Shown piece after piece: positions 15,199 to 26,629 of a stretch of 64,000 nucleotides of DNA (the first letter of the stretch is position 1; the number at the start of each line of letters is the position of its first letter). This DNA comes from Verticillium longisporum. Its lineage: Eukaryota; Ascomycota; Sordariomycetes; Glomerellales; Plectosphaerellaceae. The translations under genes were made by a program, and so were the position numbers. Location of the stretch: positions 2,356,001-2,420,000 of the forward strand of contig JAETXT010000004.1 in assembly GCA_019188255.1 (NCBI GenBank). The letters are read 5' to 3'. The notes under the pieces were generated by a model, which did no database searches, had not been told where the DNA came from, and saw only the letters and a program-made list of their open reading frames with translations.

Positions 15199-15412
15199 AC
15201 TGCCGCCGCCGCCGTCAAACGGACAGGCAACATCTCAGCAGTCACCAACACTATCAGCCGTGTCTCCAGAGACGTTGCGAACGGCCAGCGTCCTCAGCCA
15301 GGGCGTCCACATGAAGCATGCGGGAATGGGCGGTGTGGGCCGCGGATCCAAGGCAGTACAGGCACAGGAGCCGGCATCGAAACAGGATATGCCCATGGCT
15401 GTGGCAACCTAA
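13242..15412 (+). CDS. DEP1: Sds3/Dep1-like histone deacetylase complex subunit
   Basis: Predicted subunit of an Rpd3L/Sin3-type histone deacetylase co-repressor complex. The start is ATG 13242; an upstream TTG in the same frame is not a likely start. The N-terminal 300 residues are acidic, low-complexity and Ser-rich with KKRKR nuclear-localisation-like clusters. The Sds3-like coiled-coil domain follows across introns 14189-14240 and 14312-14361 (AALDEWSQLEARFVLFRERL, HPEYLLMRQCLDERL, RAQIWGQFYQGIREKREQYL). After a third intron (about 14846-14899) the C-terminal part has ten His followed by thirteen Gln (about 15129-15200) and Pro/Gln-rich sequence. The gene keeps one frame throughout. The domain call is confident; choosing Dep1 rather than Sds3 rests on the long acidic N-terminus. 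Confidence 0.8.
15129..15200 (+). repeat. CAC/CAT then CAG/CAA triplet repeat in the DEP1-like gene
   Basis: In-frame simple repeat encoding His10 followed by Gln13 in the C-terminal region of the DEP1-like protein. Such tracts are length-variable in fungi. Confidence 0.85.
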
Positions 15413-16137
15413 GCGGCGCAATCACCGGGCGGCAATTTCGGCGTTTCATTTGCGGAGGGCTCTCACACGTGCGATGATACCCAGGCCACAGGTGACACAG
15501 GGCCTTTGTTTTCGGATGTCCATACTCGGCGCGCCACCGCGCGCAACTAGAACTGCTGGCATTAACAGAGGCGCATATGCGCTCCTCACAGAGGGCGGGA
15601 GTTTTCATGTCCTCGAGACGAGCGGTGGGAGAGGCAGGGGGCTTTGCTTTGTGTAATGAGAAATGTACAGGACACGGGATAGGGGGGGCAGTGATGGGAA
15701 CCTAGTACAGGTGTTTTCGGCAGCATCGATCGCATATAACTCAATGGAGTCAGTCATCAGTGAGAATGTCAAGAGCTCAATGGCGGCAGCACCTGAATTC
15801 CTGCTTAGTGATTTGGTTGAATTCACTCTGAGTCGTCAATAATCAAGCATTGGTGTGAGCGTGAGCGTGAGCAGGGGTCCTGGCGGAATGCACACCGCGG
15901 GGTGCAGGCCTATCGATAAGGCGGGCTCCACCAAAAAAACTGTTCCCAGCCTTTGCGTTCAACTTCACCATTGAGCTCTGCACGACACACTCGACTGCCG
16001 CCTTGTCGCCACTGTCCATTGCATCGATAGACCGAGCGAATATACCCCTTGCCAACGCTCGTTTTTCAATCTGCCCGGCGTGTCAAGAAGCAACGAAAAT
16101 ACAAAAAGACTGGTCAATCTCAGACCCACAGCCCACG
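15413..16137. other. Intergenic between DEP1-like and RPF2
   Basis: Holds the DEP1-like 3' UTR and the RPF2 promoter. It contains a short GTGAGC tandem repeat at about 15853-15872. No gene recognised. Confidence 0.5.
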
Positions 16138-17239
16138 ATGCTTCGTCAAGTGTGAGTCTCGGATGCCAGCAGCCTCTCTACACCGACCGTACATCTGACC
16201 AGAACAGCAAGCCGCGCAATGCGCGAAGCAAGCGCGCCCTCGCCGATCGCGAGCCCAAGGTCGTCGAAAACCCCAAGCGTCTCATGGCCCTCAAGGGCTC
16301 GACGTGCAGCCAGGTCGTGCAGGATGCGCTGAGCAACCTCTGCATCATGCGGGAGCCGCTCGTCAAGAAGTACGACTCAGCCCCCCTCCGATCCCCCCTC
16401 CCCCTGTCTGATATTCTCGAGGGAAGAAAGAAAATGGTCATTAACAGGCATGTGAAAACAGGCTCACGAAGAAGAACGAGATCCACCCGTTTGAAAAGGC
16501 CGACTCGCTCGAGTTCCTCGGCGAGAAGAACCAGTCGTCCCTCGTCATGTTCGGGTTCCACTCGAAGAAGCGGCCGCACACCATCACGTTTGCGCGTCTC
16601 TTTGCGCACAAGGTGCTCGACATGCTCGAGATGCACCTCGACGTCGACACGTTCCGCCAGCTCGAGCAGTTCAAGGGCGCCAAGTTCGCCGTCGGCCAGC
16701 GGCCCATGGTCGTCTTCTCCGGCACGGCGTGGGACTCGCCCGTGGCCAACGAGTACACCATGGCCAAGAGCATGTGGACCGACTTCTTCAAGGGCGAGCC
16801 GTCGGACAAGGTCGACGTCGAGGGCCTGCGCTACCTCGTCAGCCTGTCGGTCGAGGAGGAGGGGCTCGCGGGCGCCAAGCCGCCGATGCGGCTGCGCGTG
16901 TACACGATCCGCACGAGGCGGTCCGGCCAGCGGCTGCCGCGCGTCGAGGTCGACGAGATTGGCCCGCGCATGGACTTTCGCGTCGGCCGCATGCAGCAGC
17001 CCGAGGAGGCCGTGCTCAAGGAGGCCATGCGCCGGCCCAAGACGACCGAGGAGCGCACCAAGAAGAACATCAAGACGGACGAGATTGGCGACAAGGTCGG
17101 TCGCGTGCACACGGGCCGCCAGGACCTCAGCCAGCTGCAGACGCGCAGGATGAAGGGTCTCAAGCGCAGCCGCGACGTTGCCGACGACGATGCGGCGAGC
17201 GACGACGAGGTCAAGACGGACAAGAGGAAGAAGAACTGA
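16138..17239 (+). CDS. RPF2: Ribosome biogenesis protein RPF2 (Brix domain)
   Basis: Brix-domain protein that, with Rrs1, recruits the 5S RNP (5S rRNA, uL18, uL5) into pre-60S particles in the nucleolus. Exon 1 is 14 nt (ATG 16138, MLRQ/V); exon 2 starts KPRNARSKRALADREPKVVE. A second intron at about 16369-16461 joins PLVKK to LTKKNEIHPFE. Family motifs include GSTCSQVVQDALSNL, LVMFGFHSKKRPHTITFARL, GEPSDKVDVEGLRYLVSLSV, YTIRTRRSGQRLPRVEVDEI and GPRMDFRVGRMQ. The lysine/arginine-rich acidic tail ends KRKKN at TGA 17237-17239. Length of about 315 residues is normal. The long antisense ORF covering the same bases is a codon-bias shadow. Confidence 0.93.
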
Positions 17240-18031
17240 GGCAATGTCCCGGCGATGGATGGGAAGGGGGATGGGGGTTGTCGTATAGGTGGACCGTGCT
17301 AGGTGATGTGGGTTCTTGCTTCTGCGTCTCTTTCTTGGGCTGGCGTTCGGGAAGGGAGGGGATGCATCTCTGGCTTGCGATATAAAACGAGAAAACGGCG
17401 TCGTGGCTGTTTCGGTCCTTCGGACATGCTCTAGACAGGATTCGGTTATCATCATGCTATTCCGTTCGCCCTTGTCTACTTGAACCGTCATGTGCGTAAC
17501 ACACCAGAGTGGCATCGCTTGTTTGTGTGCTTTGCTTACTTTGAAACCTATTCTCTTTGGATCAAGGGTTGTCTAAATGATTCCTCTGCCAGAACTCTAA
17601 TCATCATGTCCAAGCCTGATCCCCCACCAAAGTCTGATCCCAGCCGTTTGTACCCAAAATGTGACCCAGAACGCGCTATATATATGCTATGAAAAGATTG
17701 CCCCCCAAACCCAAGATTCCATGATACCACTCGAATCACCACCATAAGCGTCGAGTAGGTGAATCAATTCTTTCAAACGCCTGCTAGTCCTCTCAAGGCG
17801 TGCTCAAGGAGCAGGGGCCATGGACTGGTGCTCACACGACGCCGCCCGTCAATTCCCGGGCTACCAAAATATTCAACCAGACATAAGAAGAAGAAAAGAA
17901 GCCAATGAGGGATGATCCCGAAAACCTGGGTCAGCAGCGCCTCGGCAATCTGACACCATGTGACCTGGAGCTGCGTCTTTGTTTCGATCTGCCTTTTCTC
18001 TTCTTTTGAAGAAAATCTGACATCAGCCGGA
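17240..18031. other. Convergent intergenic region RPF2/transcription factor
   Basis: Holds the 3' UTRs of RPF2 and of the Zn2Cys6 factor. AT-richer than its neighbours, with no recognised gene or RNA. Confidence 0.5.
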
Positions 18032-19590
18032 TCACCCGAGGACCGCATCACCGGGGATGGGAATCGGCGGCAGCGACTGGGCCTTGGCCAGCATGCCGGC
18101 GAGGATCTCAATGTGGTTGACAAACGTCTCGTTGAGCATGGTGGAGCCCTTGTCCGTCTTGCCCTCCTCGGGGACCCAGTCCGCGCCCCCGACGTCGGGC
18201 GGGATGACGGCGCCGTCGTAGAGGGCGATGCGGACGGGCCACTCGAGGTGGGCCCACCAGGGGCTCGCGGCCTCGAACTGGGAGACGATGCCCATGACCT
18301 CGCGGCGGGCGGCGCCGTGCAGCCACCAGACGTTTTCGATGCTCTTGAGGCAGGCGAAGAAGCAGGCGAGCACGACGAGGGCGCGCGGACGGCGGGCCTC
18401 GATCAGGTCGAGGAAGCGCTTCGACACGGTGGCCGGGAAGGCGAGGGCGGCGCCGCGGTGCGGGATCTTGTGCGCCCAGTTGAGGACGGCGACAGCGTGA
18501 AGATAGGTCTGTTTGGTCGCCATGGCCGTCACGGGGCACGGCTCGGCGGCGAGCTCGTCGTCGAGGTCCGTGAGAAGGTGGCCGAAGAAGGACGTGGGCG
18601 CGCAGCCGTCGAGGTCGAGCTGCAGCACGGGCTGCGAGTCGATGATGGGTATGACGATGCCCGAGGAGCGGAGCCAGGGCCAGGACGAGGCGACGACCGT
18701 CTTGACGCCCTGGAAGGCGTGGAACCACGACAGCGGCAGCGTGTAGACGCTCGAGGGGTCGGCCGGGTTCGCGTCGTCGCGGATGAAGATGCGCGAGGCG
18801 GACGACTGAAAGGCGATTAGGGTGGCCGTCAGGAAGAGCGCCTCGGCGTTGGACTCGTTGATCCCTTCGTTCAGAGAGGCGCAGTACGCGGACAGAGACG
18901 AGGCCATGTAGGAGTGGGAGGCGCGGGCGAGGTCCTTGTCGTCAGGGTTGAAGGAGCGGAGGTGAAGGGCGGCGACGGCGAGCATGGCGTCGGCAAGATA
19001 GTTGGCGCCGCTAAAGGCGAGGCGGGGGACTGTGTTCTGCCAAATGTCGTCGGTGATGGGCGAGTTCACGACAAGGGTGCGCGATGTCATGGATGTGTAC
19101 TGGTGCATCAGGCGAAGCTCGAGGAGACGGTTCGTCGGGGACTTGGTGCTGATGGTGGGCGTCGACGGCATGGTGTAGAGTGGTGTGCCAAATGACAGGG
19201 CCGGTGATGTGACACCTTGTGACGGTGTCTTGAGGTCGCTGAGCAATGGTATGGTGGGAGAGGAGGCGGGCGTCGAGGCATCTGCTGCTGAGACCGTTGT
19301 CGAGGCGGGGGCGGGGGCTGCTGGCGATGGTGCTGAGGCGGTAGCGACGAGATCTTCGACGATGTCGGGGTTCTGAAAATCGCATGCCACGCCGTGCTTG
19401 AGGCAGTTGCCACATCGTGGATGAACTTCATCGCACTAGAGTCGCGTCTCGTCAGATCCGAGGTTCCGGTGTTCCATGGCGAGTGGGGAGAGAAGGCAGC
19501 GGTGGAGGGGACTGGCGTTACCTTGATCTTGCGCGACTTGCACCGCCGACAGCCTGCCCTCGATTTCTTGTGTGATCGTCGGGGAGGCAT
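18032..19590 (-). CDS. Zn2Cys6 fungal transcription factor (UPC2-like)
   Basis: Nuclear binuclear zinc cluster regulator. ATG 19590 opens PPRRSHKKSRAGCRRCKSRKIK. An intron at 19436-19521 separates this from CDEVHPRCGNCLKHGVACDF. Together they give a perfect C-x2-C-x6-C-x6-C-x2-C-x6-C zinc cluster preceded by the basic KKSRAGCRRC signature of the UPC2/ECM22 group. A Ser/Pro/Thr-rich linker follows. Then, from about residue 150, comes a helical fungal-specific domain (LRLMHQYTSMTSRTL, GANYLADAMLAVAALHLRSF, ALFLTATLIAFQS) typical of this group. Known UPC2 members regulate sterol uptake and ergosterol genes. Many filamentous-fungal relatives with this architecture have unknown targets, so I do not assign a pathway. 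No neighbour suggests a cluster role. Confidence 0.85.
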
Positions 19591-22583
19591 CCTACGGGGC
19601 GTGAATGGGTATGGAGGGATACGTGTTCGAAAGCCTAGGGTTGAACTAGGTATTCAGGCGCATTGCGCAGGTTGAAGTAGATTTGGTGTTGCTCGGAGAG
19701 TATAGTCCTTCAGCAGCGACAATGATGGCACGTAGTTCGAGTGCCCAAGGCAAGTTCGCTGTATTGTACTACCAGTCGTGATAGTCCGCAATACACGTAA
19801 GGGCGTCGCTATGACGCTCAAAGGGGTCAATCTGATGGTGGTCGATTGGCAAAGGCAAATGGCAGGTGATCGGTGAAGTCGTCGTGTAGGTACCTTAGTG
19901 GGAAAGACAGCGGGGGGTTGCGAGAGACCTGAGCTGACAGGGGCTGCCTGCACACTCCGACTCCTGCCTACACACTGTCTGCCCAGGGCTCAGCCACGCT
20001 AGCGCTGTAAGGGCCCGCCCTGTCAGTGGTCATTCAGCGCTATTCGATTGGAGCCTGTGCCTGAAGGAAGTTCCGTTCAGGGGGGCCCATGGATGGAGTG
20101 GGGGAAAGCGGGGAGAACAGGGGCACAGTACGAGAGGGTTGGACACGGTGTGGCTTCAACAGATCCGCCGCAGCCACAGGTGCAGGTGCACGGCCAGACT
20201 CCACGTCCCGGAGCCGAAGCAGCCATCGGACGGGCGCCGGAGAGCGGGGCGATTGTATTCCGACCGGGTATGGTGGATACGCCGGTGTCCTCCTACGATG
20301 GGATGGATTGCGTGATGCCCATGTGCTGCTGCGCTTGCAGCGCGCCGAGGAGGGTCGGAGGGGGGCGCAGTGTGGCGTGGGGTGGACACGTACTGCGCAT
20401 GAGATCTCAGGCGTAGATCCACAGATCTGGGGGAGCGAGGTTCGAGCTGACAGCCTGCGTATACAGCCCTGTGCCAGCCTGTGCCAGCCTGTCTTTGCCA
20501 GGCACGAAATGGCCGTTATTGGACCGGACGTCCAGGGCATCCGATGATGTGATCAAGCAGCAGCGACAAGATGGAGGGGGGTTTCCCAGAATATGAGAGC
20601 TTCAACAACGCGCCATTCGAAGGGCTGTTCTTGGTGCAACATCCCCATCCTCAGTGGTTTTACAGCCTACCTTGGCGGATACTCGGCGTTTGAAGGACGG
20701 TGCGTGACTGGGTTGTCGGGGTTTGCTATGGACGCGTCAAAACCATTGGCGGCATTCAATACGATTTTAACACGCGCCTCCGGCGGGCGAGAAAAGTGAG
20801 CGAACCCAAGATGCGGGGTCGAGTGCGATGAGGCCCGTGAAAACATGCGCAGGATGGGGGACCATATGCAACATGGGTTGTCTGATCCATGTGTGCGAGT
20901 CCGTGTGTCTTGTGTGGCTCAACAGAAAGGACTGCCAGGAAAAAAACCAAACCATCTCGAGTCGCTCGTGGTTGGCGTTGTTGGAAGGAGAATAGCACCA
21001 GGGTCTGGCCCCTCCATGATCCTTGAAGCATCGGCCGTACCATTGGTCACGTCTGACCCGAAAGTGGCCGTTCGTCGAGCCGCGCCCCTCGGGTTTCGGC
21101 TTTGAAATACACCTGACGGACAAGCCTGATGATGTCAGGACAGAAACAGATGGACAGACAGCACAGACTTGTCGGCAGGGCGCGTGCGACACGCTGCCTC
21201 GGCCGCATGTTGTGATACTGGTCCAATATGTCAGCAGCATGAGCATCAGCATCAGCATCAGCCCCCGGAGTGTCGCTCTCCAGACGGCCGCAATGACCGG
21301 ATTGATCATGCCGCCGCAAAATGACGGAAGCGCCCTGGGAGGCCAGGTTCGAGTCGAGGGTACCATGTAATTAAGCACCTTCCAGGTTCTCGATCGGAAG
21401 TGCTTGAGCGGGCTCCTCTCTCGTTCGTGGACCTTCTGGAAAGCGGAACGGCTTCTAGCGGTGAGCTCAAACCCGATGTTTTCATCTGGACATGGGATAG
21501 TCTGCTGTCCCTCCTTCCGTAATGGTGACTTTGCTCCATGCCCATCGATTAGATGAGACCCAAGATAATGCAGCAAGGGGCCACTACGGATGCCGCCATC
21601 GTTGATCACATCATACCGATGCAAACGCACCCAAGAGGTCGTCTCGAGACATGGGCAAAACCTAAAACAATGGTTAAGGGACAAGCAAGCATGCGGAGGG
21701 GCCTTGTTGATCACGACATTGCTGGACCAAAGACATGGTCGAGTCGAGGGAGCAGTGTGCACCCGGAAGGGGAAGGGAGGGAAACGGCCAGTTGGGGGGG
21801 GGTCGTTGAGTCATCATCGGGTCAGAGACGGGATTGCGTGATCGAGCTTGTCCCAGAGCCGCAGCCGAAGGGGAAAAAAAAGTCGAAGGAAAAATGCAGC
21901 AGAAAAAAAAAACGTTCCATTCCCGAGACGGCGGGGACATTGATGGGCCTTTGACGGGGAGATACCCGGGCGATCTATGAAGCGACCCGCAAACGACGAG
22001 GTACCATGTTAGGGTCGGTTCAGAGGGACAGCTGCGAGAAAACAGATGGTTCCAGTGATGTGCACGCTGTACTGTCCCCTATTCCCGTCCCTAGACAGGC
22101 TTGACAGGCAGCAGGTAAGGCAGGAGGCACCCTGCAGGTGAGTGCGGGGCAGCCGAACGACGGATCGCCTGATGGGGCAGCAGGAGCTAAGGCCGAAGGG
22201 TACGTACCGGCCAGCTTATCGAGCAGGAAGGAAGCTGCTTAGCTCACGCCCAGCGAATGCCGGTGCCCCTCCATCCCTCCATCCATGGACTTCGACGCTT
22301 CACCGGGCGGGCGCCAGCAACCTTTTACGTTTTTACCCTATAATTACGACAAGCCCTTTCCTCTTCCCTCGTCACCTCTGTCTCCTGCTCCATTCTCTCT
22401 TCTTCTTGTCGTCTCTTGAAGCTCTTTGCTGGCCTGCTGATCTCCATCGCTCCAGCAACTTCATTCACCGTGATAACACAACCTACCTTGGAAAAAAGGT
22501 ACCCAGGATAGCCAACCTTCAGGGCATATACCACCTACACCATCAACACCACCAGTTCCTCCTTCACAACCACAGCCGCCACA
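19591..22583. other. Intergenic, about 3 kb, no gene recognised
   Basis: Lies between the divergent Zn2Cys6 factor and the CYS3 gene. It holds a GTAGGTACCTTAG motif at about 19886-19898, short tandem repeats (CCTGTGCCAG near 20467-20493; CATCAG near 21239-21262) and A-runs near 21879 and 21902. The ORFs here, including one of 331 codons on the minus strand, have no domain and unconvincing composition. The last 250 bp before 22584 are a CT- and CA-rich leader for CYS3. Confidence 0.5.
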
Positions 22584-23846
22584 ATGACCGTCCCTCTCGC
22601 CGACCACCCCATCGAGACGCCGCCTCGCGCGCCCTCGCCTGTTCACAACTTTGGCACCCTCGCTGTCCACGCTGGCAGCCCCCACGACCCCACGACCGGC
22701 GCCGTCATTGAGTCCATCTCCCTGTCGACGACCTTTGCTCAGACTGCCGTCGGCAAGCCTGTCGGCGAGTACGAGTACTCTCGCTCCTCGAACCCCAACC
22801 GCCACAACTTTGAGACGGCCGTCGCTGCGCTCGAGAAGGCCAAGTACGCCCTCGCCTTCTCTTCCGGCAGCGCTACCACCGCCGTTGTCCTCCAGTCGCT
22901 GGCCGCCGGCTCGCACGTCATCTCCGTCTCGGACGTCTACGGCGGCACCCACCGCTACTTCACCCAGGTCGCCAAGGCCCACGGCGTCAAGGTCACTTTC
23001 ACGCCCGAGATTGAGGTTGACATCTCCGCCCACATCACGCCGCAGACCAAGCTCATCTGGATCGAGACGCCTTCGAACCCGACCCTCCGTCTCGTCGATG
23101 TGCGCGCCGTCGCTACCCAAGCCCACCAGCACGGCATCCAGGTCGTCGTCGACAACACGTTCCTGTCCCCCTACGTCCAGAACCCGCTCGACCTCGGCGC
23201 CGACATTGTCGTCCACTCGGTGACAAAGTACATCAACGGCCACTCGGACGTTGTCATGGGCGTTGCCGCCTTCAACTCGGACGACCTTCACGCCCGCCTC
23301 TCTTTCCTCCAGAACGCCATCGGCGCCGTCCCCTCGGCCTTTGACTCGTGGCTCGCCCATCGCGGCCTCAAGACGCTGCACCTCCGCGCCCGCGAGGCCA
23401 CGCGCAACGCCACCGCCGTCGCCACGGCCCTTGAGGCCTCGCACAACGTCATCGCCGTCAACTACCCCGGCCTCGACTCCCACCCCCATCGCCACATTGC
23501 CCGCAAGCAGCACCGCGACGCCATGGGCGGCGGCATGCTCTCCTTCCGCATTCGCGGCGGCCACGCCGCCGCCGAGCGCTTCTGCCAGCTCACCCAAATC
23601 TTCACCCTCGCTGAGTCCCTCGGCGGCGTCGAGTCGCTGGTTGAGGTCCCTTCGAGCATGACCCACGCCGGCATCCCCCGCGACCAGCGCGAGGCCGTCG
23701 GCGTCTTCGACGACCTCGTCCGCATCAGCTGCGGCGTCGAGGATGCTGCCGACCTCGTTCGCGACGTCATCAGCGCGCTCGATCGCGCCGTCGCCGAGCA
23801 AAAGATCAACGCTGCCAATGGCAACAGCAACGGCAACGGACACTAA
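22584..23846 (+). CDS. CYS3: Cystathionine gamma-lyase
   Basis: PLP-dependent trans-sulfuration enzyme that cleaves cystathionine to cysteine, 2-oxobutyrate and ammonia in the cytosol. It is a single uninterrupted 420-residue ORF from ATG 22584 (ACAATG context). Cys/Met metabolism PLP-family landmarks are EYEYSRSSNPNRHNFE, SSGSATTAV, DVYGGTHRYF, ETPSNPTLRLVDV, VVVDNTFLSPYVQNPLDLGA and the PLP-binding SVTKYINGHSDV with Lys at residue 215. The C-terminal ESLVEVPSSMTHAGIP and RISCGVEDAADLVRDV blocks are also typical. The tail is Asn/Gly-rich (GNSNGNGH). Cystathionine beta-lyase and gamma-synthase are related, but overall motif spacing favours the gamma-lyase. A 508-codon antisense ORF over the gene is a shadow. 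Confidence 0.93.
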   Translation: MTVPLADHPIETPPRAPSPVHNFGTLAVHAGSPHDPTTGAVIESISLSTTFAQTAVGKPVGEYEYSRSSNPNRHNFETAVAALEKAKYALAFSSGSATTAVVLQSLAAGSHVISVSDVYGGTHRYFTQVAKAHGVKVTFTPEIEVDISAHITPQTKLIWIETPSNPTLRLVDVRAVATQAHQHGIQVVVDNTFLSPYVQNPLDLGADIVVHSVTKYINGHSDVVMGVAAFNSDDLHARLSFLQNAIGAVPSAFDSWLAHRGLKTLHLRAREATRNATAVATALEASHNVIAVNYPGLDSHPHRHIARKQHRDAMGGGMLSFRIRGGHAAAERFCQLTQIFTLAESLGGVESLVEVPSSMTHAGIPRDQREAVGVFDDLVRISCGVEDAADLVRDVISALDRAVAEQKINAANGNSNGNGH

Positions 23847-24566
23847 GCCTCTCTTCTCTTCTTTCAGCTGATGACATGATATGAGAGAGGTAGAGGGAGT
23901 GTGCGTGCGTGTGTATTGGCGGGAAACGTCTATTTTGCACGGAGAAAATCCGAAAGCGGCATGGCGGGAATGATTTTTTTTTTTCATCTATTCAAAAATC
24001 TTAGGTCCATTTGGGAAAGGGTTTGAGTTTAAACGATATACCAGAGGCACGAAAGAAAATGGGCTCGACGACAGCTCGACTGAGAGGATGGTGCGGGGCT
24101 GAGAAGTCCTGCGGTTGCGGCTGAGGCTGACCGCCAGAGATCTTGGGCCAGCACGTCATTTAGCGGGGGATTGCGTGATCACAGGGCTGCATGACAGTTT
24201 TTCTTATTTTCTGGGTGAGGGGGAGGTTTCCGTTTGCGAGGGATGACAGAATCGCGGGGGAAATAGATGAGATGAGAAAAAACAATAAGAACAGCAGTCT
24301 TGACTCTGATTTGGGTTTTGGTCGCGTCAACTTGTGATTAGGGTCGTGTCAGGCTAGACGATCGAGCGGGCGACAGTATATCTGGTCACGGAAACGAGAA
24401 ATCGCATTGTGAAAACTACCAAACTGAAGGGAGGGACTCGTGGGGTATCTTTTGCTGCTGCATGTGTCCTCGACAACTCCATCAAGACGCAAAAAAAAAA
24501 AAAAAAAAACCAACCGTAGGCTTGCCAGACGGACTACTGTACACCTATCGACCTCGCGACAACGGC
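23847..24566. other. Convergent intergenic region CYS3/F-box-like
   Basis: Contains the 3' UTRs of both genes, a T-run near 23973 and a run of 19 A at 24491-24509. No gene recognised. Confidence 0.5.
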
Positions 24567-26322
24567 TCACTCGTCGAGAAAATTCATGTTGAGCAGGTTC
24601 GCCGCCAGCCAGCCGCCTTCCTGCGCCGGCTCTCCGGCGACGCCATCGCGCAGGGCCGCCTCATCGCGGTGGCGCTGAATCTCGTTCATGCCGCGAAACG
24701 CCGCGTCGGCGATGGCGTGCAGCGTGTGGAGGGTGCCGGCGTTGGAGGTGGGGTACAGGCCGTCGAGGCTGCGGTGCCAGCGGCCGGTTGGGTCGTCGAC
24801 GGCCGCGTGGTGGGCGTTGGCGTCGTAGTCGGCGATGGCGAGGCCGCCGGCGGGGCGGGGTCGGAGGTTCGCGACGAGGTGGTCGTGACTGCTGTCCTCG
24901 GGGAGGAAGACGACGGGGTGGACGGTGGGCGGCGGGGATGGCGGCTGGGCGTAGCCGAGGGTCACCTCTACGAAACGCTGGGCGAGGCTGCGGCCGAGGC
25001 CGCTGGGGTCGACAAAGTCAAAGGCCGGGCTGGCGGCTTCGGGGAGGACGGTGCCGTCTTGGAAGAGGTCTTCGTGGAGGAAATGGTCGTAGCTGAGGGA
25101 GGAGGCACGGACGAGCTCGAGCTTTGGCGCGAGGATGCGGAACTGCATGGCCATCCACAGGTTGTCGTCTTCGGGCCGCTGGTTTGGCAGGCCGATCCAG
25201 AGGGACTTGGTCGTGTCCCGGTTGTGGGTGGTGCTCTGCTCGACCTTGAGGTACACCTCGTTGAGGATGAGGATGCGAAGCGTGGACCCAAAGTTCCAGG
25301 CGGCGGACTGGAGGTTCATGGGAGAGATGTCGAGGCGCTCGAGCGCGAGGCTCGTGAGGGAGGGATGGGCGTGGAAGCTGGGCGGCACCGGCAGCGCGAG
25401 AGCCCGCCACTCCATTATACTGGTAGCCCAAGCTTTGGTCTGTTTGAGGAGACCGCGCGGCGGGCGGTCGTCGTCGGTGCCCACGAGGCGGAGGCTGTCG
25501 AGTGACTCGGCGATGCGGAACATCTCCCAGAGAAAGCGCCCCCAAGCGGTGAGGATGCGTGGGTCTGCGAGCTCGACACGGCGGATCGTGAACATGGCGT
25601 GTCTGAGCCCAGAAAACACGTGTATCATGCTGCGAACATCGCTGGGGTTCTTCCACAGGTTGTAGATGGTCTGATCCGTAATGTTCTCGACAACGAGAGT
25701 CTCCAGCCTAACAGGTTCTGGGCCGGTAGGGTCCATGTTCTTAAACCGTTCGGCAAAGGCGGAAAATGTGTTGGCCAAGATCATGGTGGCAGTGTTGCAG
25801 CGCTGACCGACAAGCTGGCAGGGAAGATTGATGCGAAGCCGGTTGATCTGATCACAGTTGAAGCACATGTCGAGTAGCCTCTTGTGATAATCAATCTCGG
25901 TGAACGAGGTATCGCTCATGCAGTATCGGTATTGCAGAGAGTGAATGAACTCCTTCATGCTGGGAAGAGGTTCGAGAAGCGTTGAAAGAAACTCAACCTC
26001 GACTTGAGGACTCGTCAGTTGGACAATGTGATTGCGCAGGGACCGACATATACTGACACTCGTCACGCAACACCATCATGTCAATGTACATGCACTTGGC
26101 ATATTTGCCGATGGTTTGGAGGGCATCAACATCCGGAATTCGGCGGCCGCTCGCTTTGCTCAAACGACTGAAATCCAATGCAATGGTCCGGCATGCAAAC
26201 GGCTTTAAGAATCGATCGAAAACACGACAGACGAGGCGCAGCTGTAGCACGGTATTCCGAGGCCCTTGCTGGGCACACTGCTGTAGGATAGCATCGATGA
26301 GCTCTCGTGGGAGGCGGTCCAT
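24567..26322 (-). CDS. F-box-like domain protein, function unknown
   Basis: The first exon (ATG 26322) encodes DRLPRELIDAILQQCA followed by LQLRLVCRVFDRFLKPFACR. This fits a fungal F-box: the L-P-x-E-L-I helix followed by the LRLVCRxF helix. If it is a true F-box, the protein would be a substrate adaptor for an SCF ubiquitin ligase through Skp1. An intron near 26003-26056 joins to a roughly 490-residue second exon that begins about EVEFLSTLLEPLPSMKEFIH and ends in LLNMNFLDE. The second exon has leucine-spaced helices resembling degenerate LRR-like regions common in fungal F-box proteins, but no clear domain. The exact splice sites were judged by eye. Substrate and role cannot be inferred. Confidence 0.72.
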
Positions 26323-26629
26323 CGGGGGCTTGTTGTTGGCTATCGCGGCAAAATTGTATTCAACAAAGTAAGAACGACGCCCCGTCAGCTTCAGTTTTCT
26401 TCCTCTTCACACAAAGAGGCCTGGTGTATTGCATCGATCCTCGTCTTTGCTGGTAACAACGGTGAAGCTATGTCGACATTGAAGAGGGGGACGTGAGGAA
26501 GGTGCTGGCCGGCGGTGGAGAGCTATGGACCTCTTATCAGGGGATGACTGATAGATAGCACGGGCCAACAGACATCACCTTCACTTCGGGCCTTGGGACC
26601 CCACGTCGCCGCCATCTTGCCTTCGGCTT
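26323..26629. other. Short intergenic region, F-box-like/ACR3
   Basis: 307 bp downstream of ACR3 and upstream of the F-box-like gene, which are in tandem on the minus strand. It must hold the F-box gene promoter. No other feature seen. Confidence 0.45.

Noticed and set aside
16178..17515. 445-codon ORF on the minus strand over RPF2
   Set aside because: Antisense shadow of RPF2; no domain and Leu/Val/Ala/Arg-rich composition.
20767..21762. 331-codon minus-strand ORF in the gap upstream of CYS3
   Set aside because: No domain, mixed composition and simple repeats inside it; no plausible start context. Kept as non-coding.
22461..23987. 508-codon ORF on the minus strand over CYS3
   Set aside because: It lies antisense to a perfect cystathionine gamma-lyase, starts and ends without signals, and its Val/Gly/Asp-rich composition is what GC-rich codon bias gives on the opposite strand.
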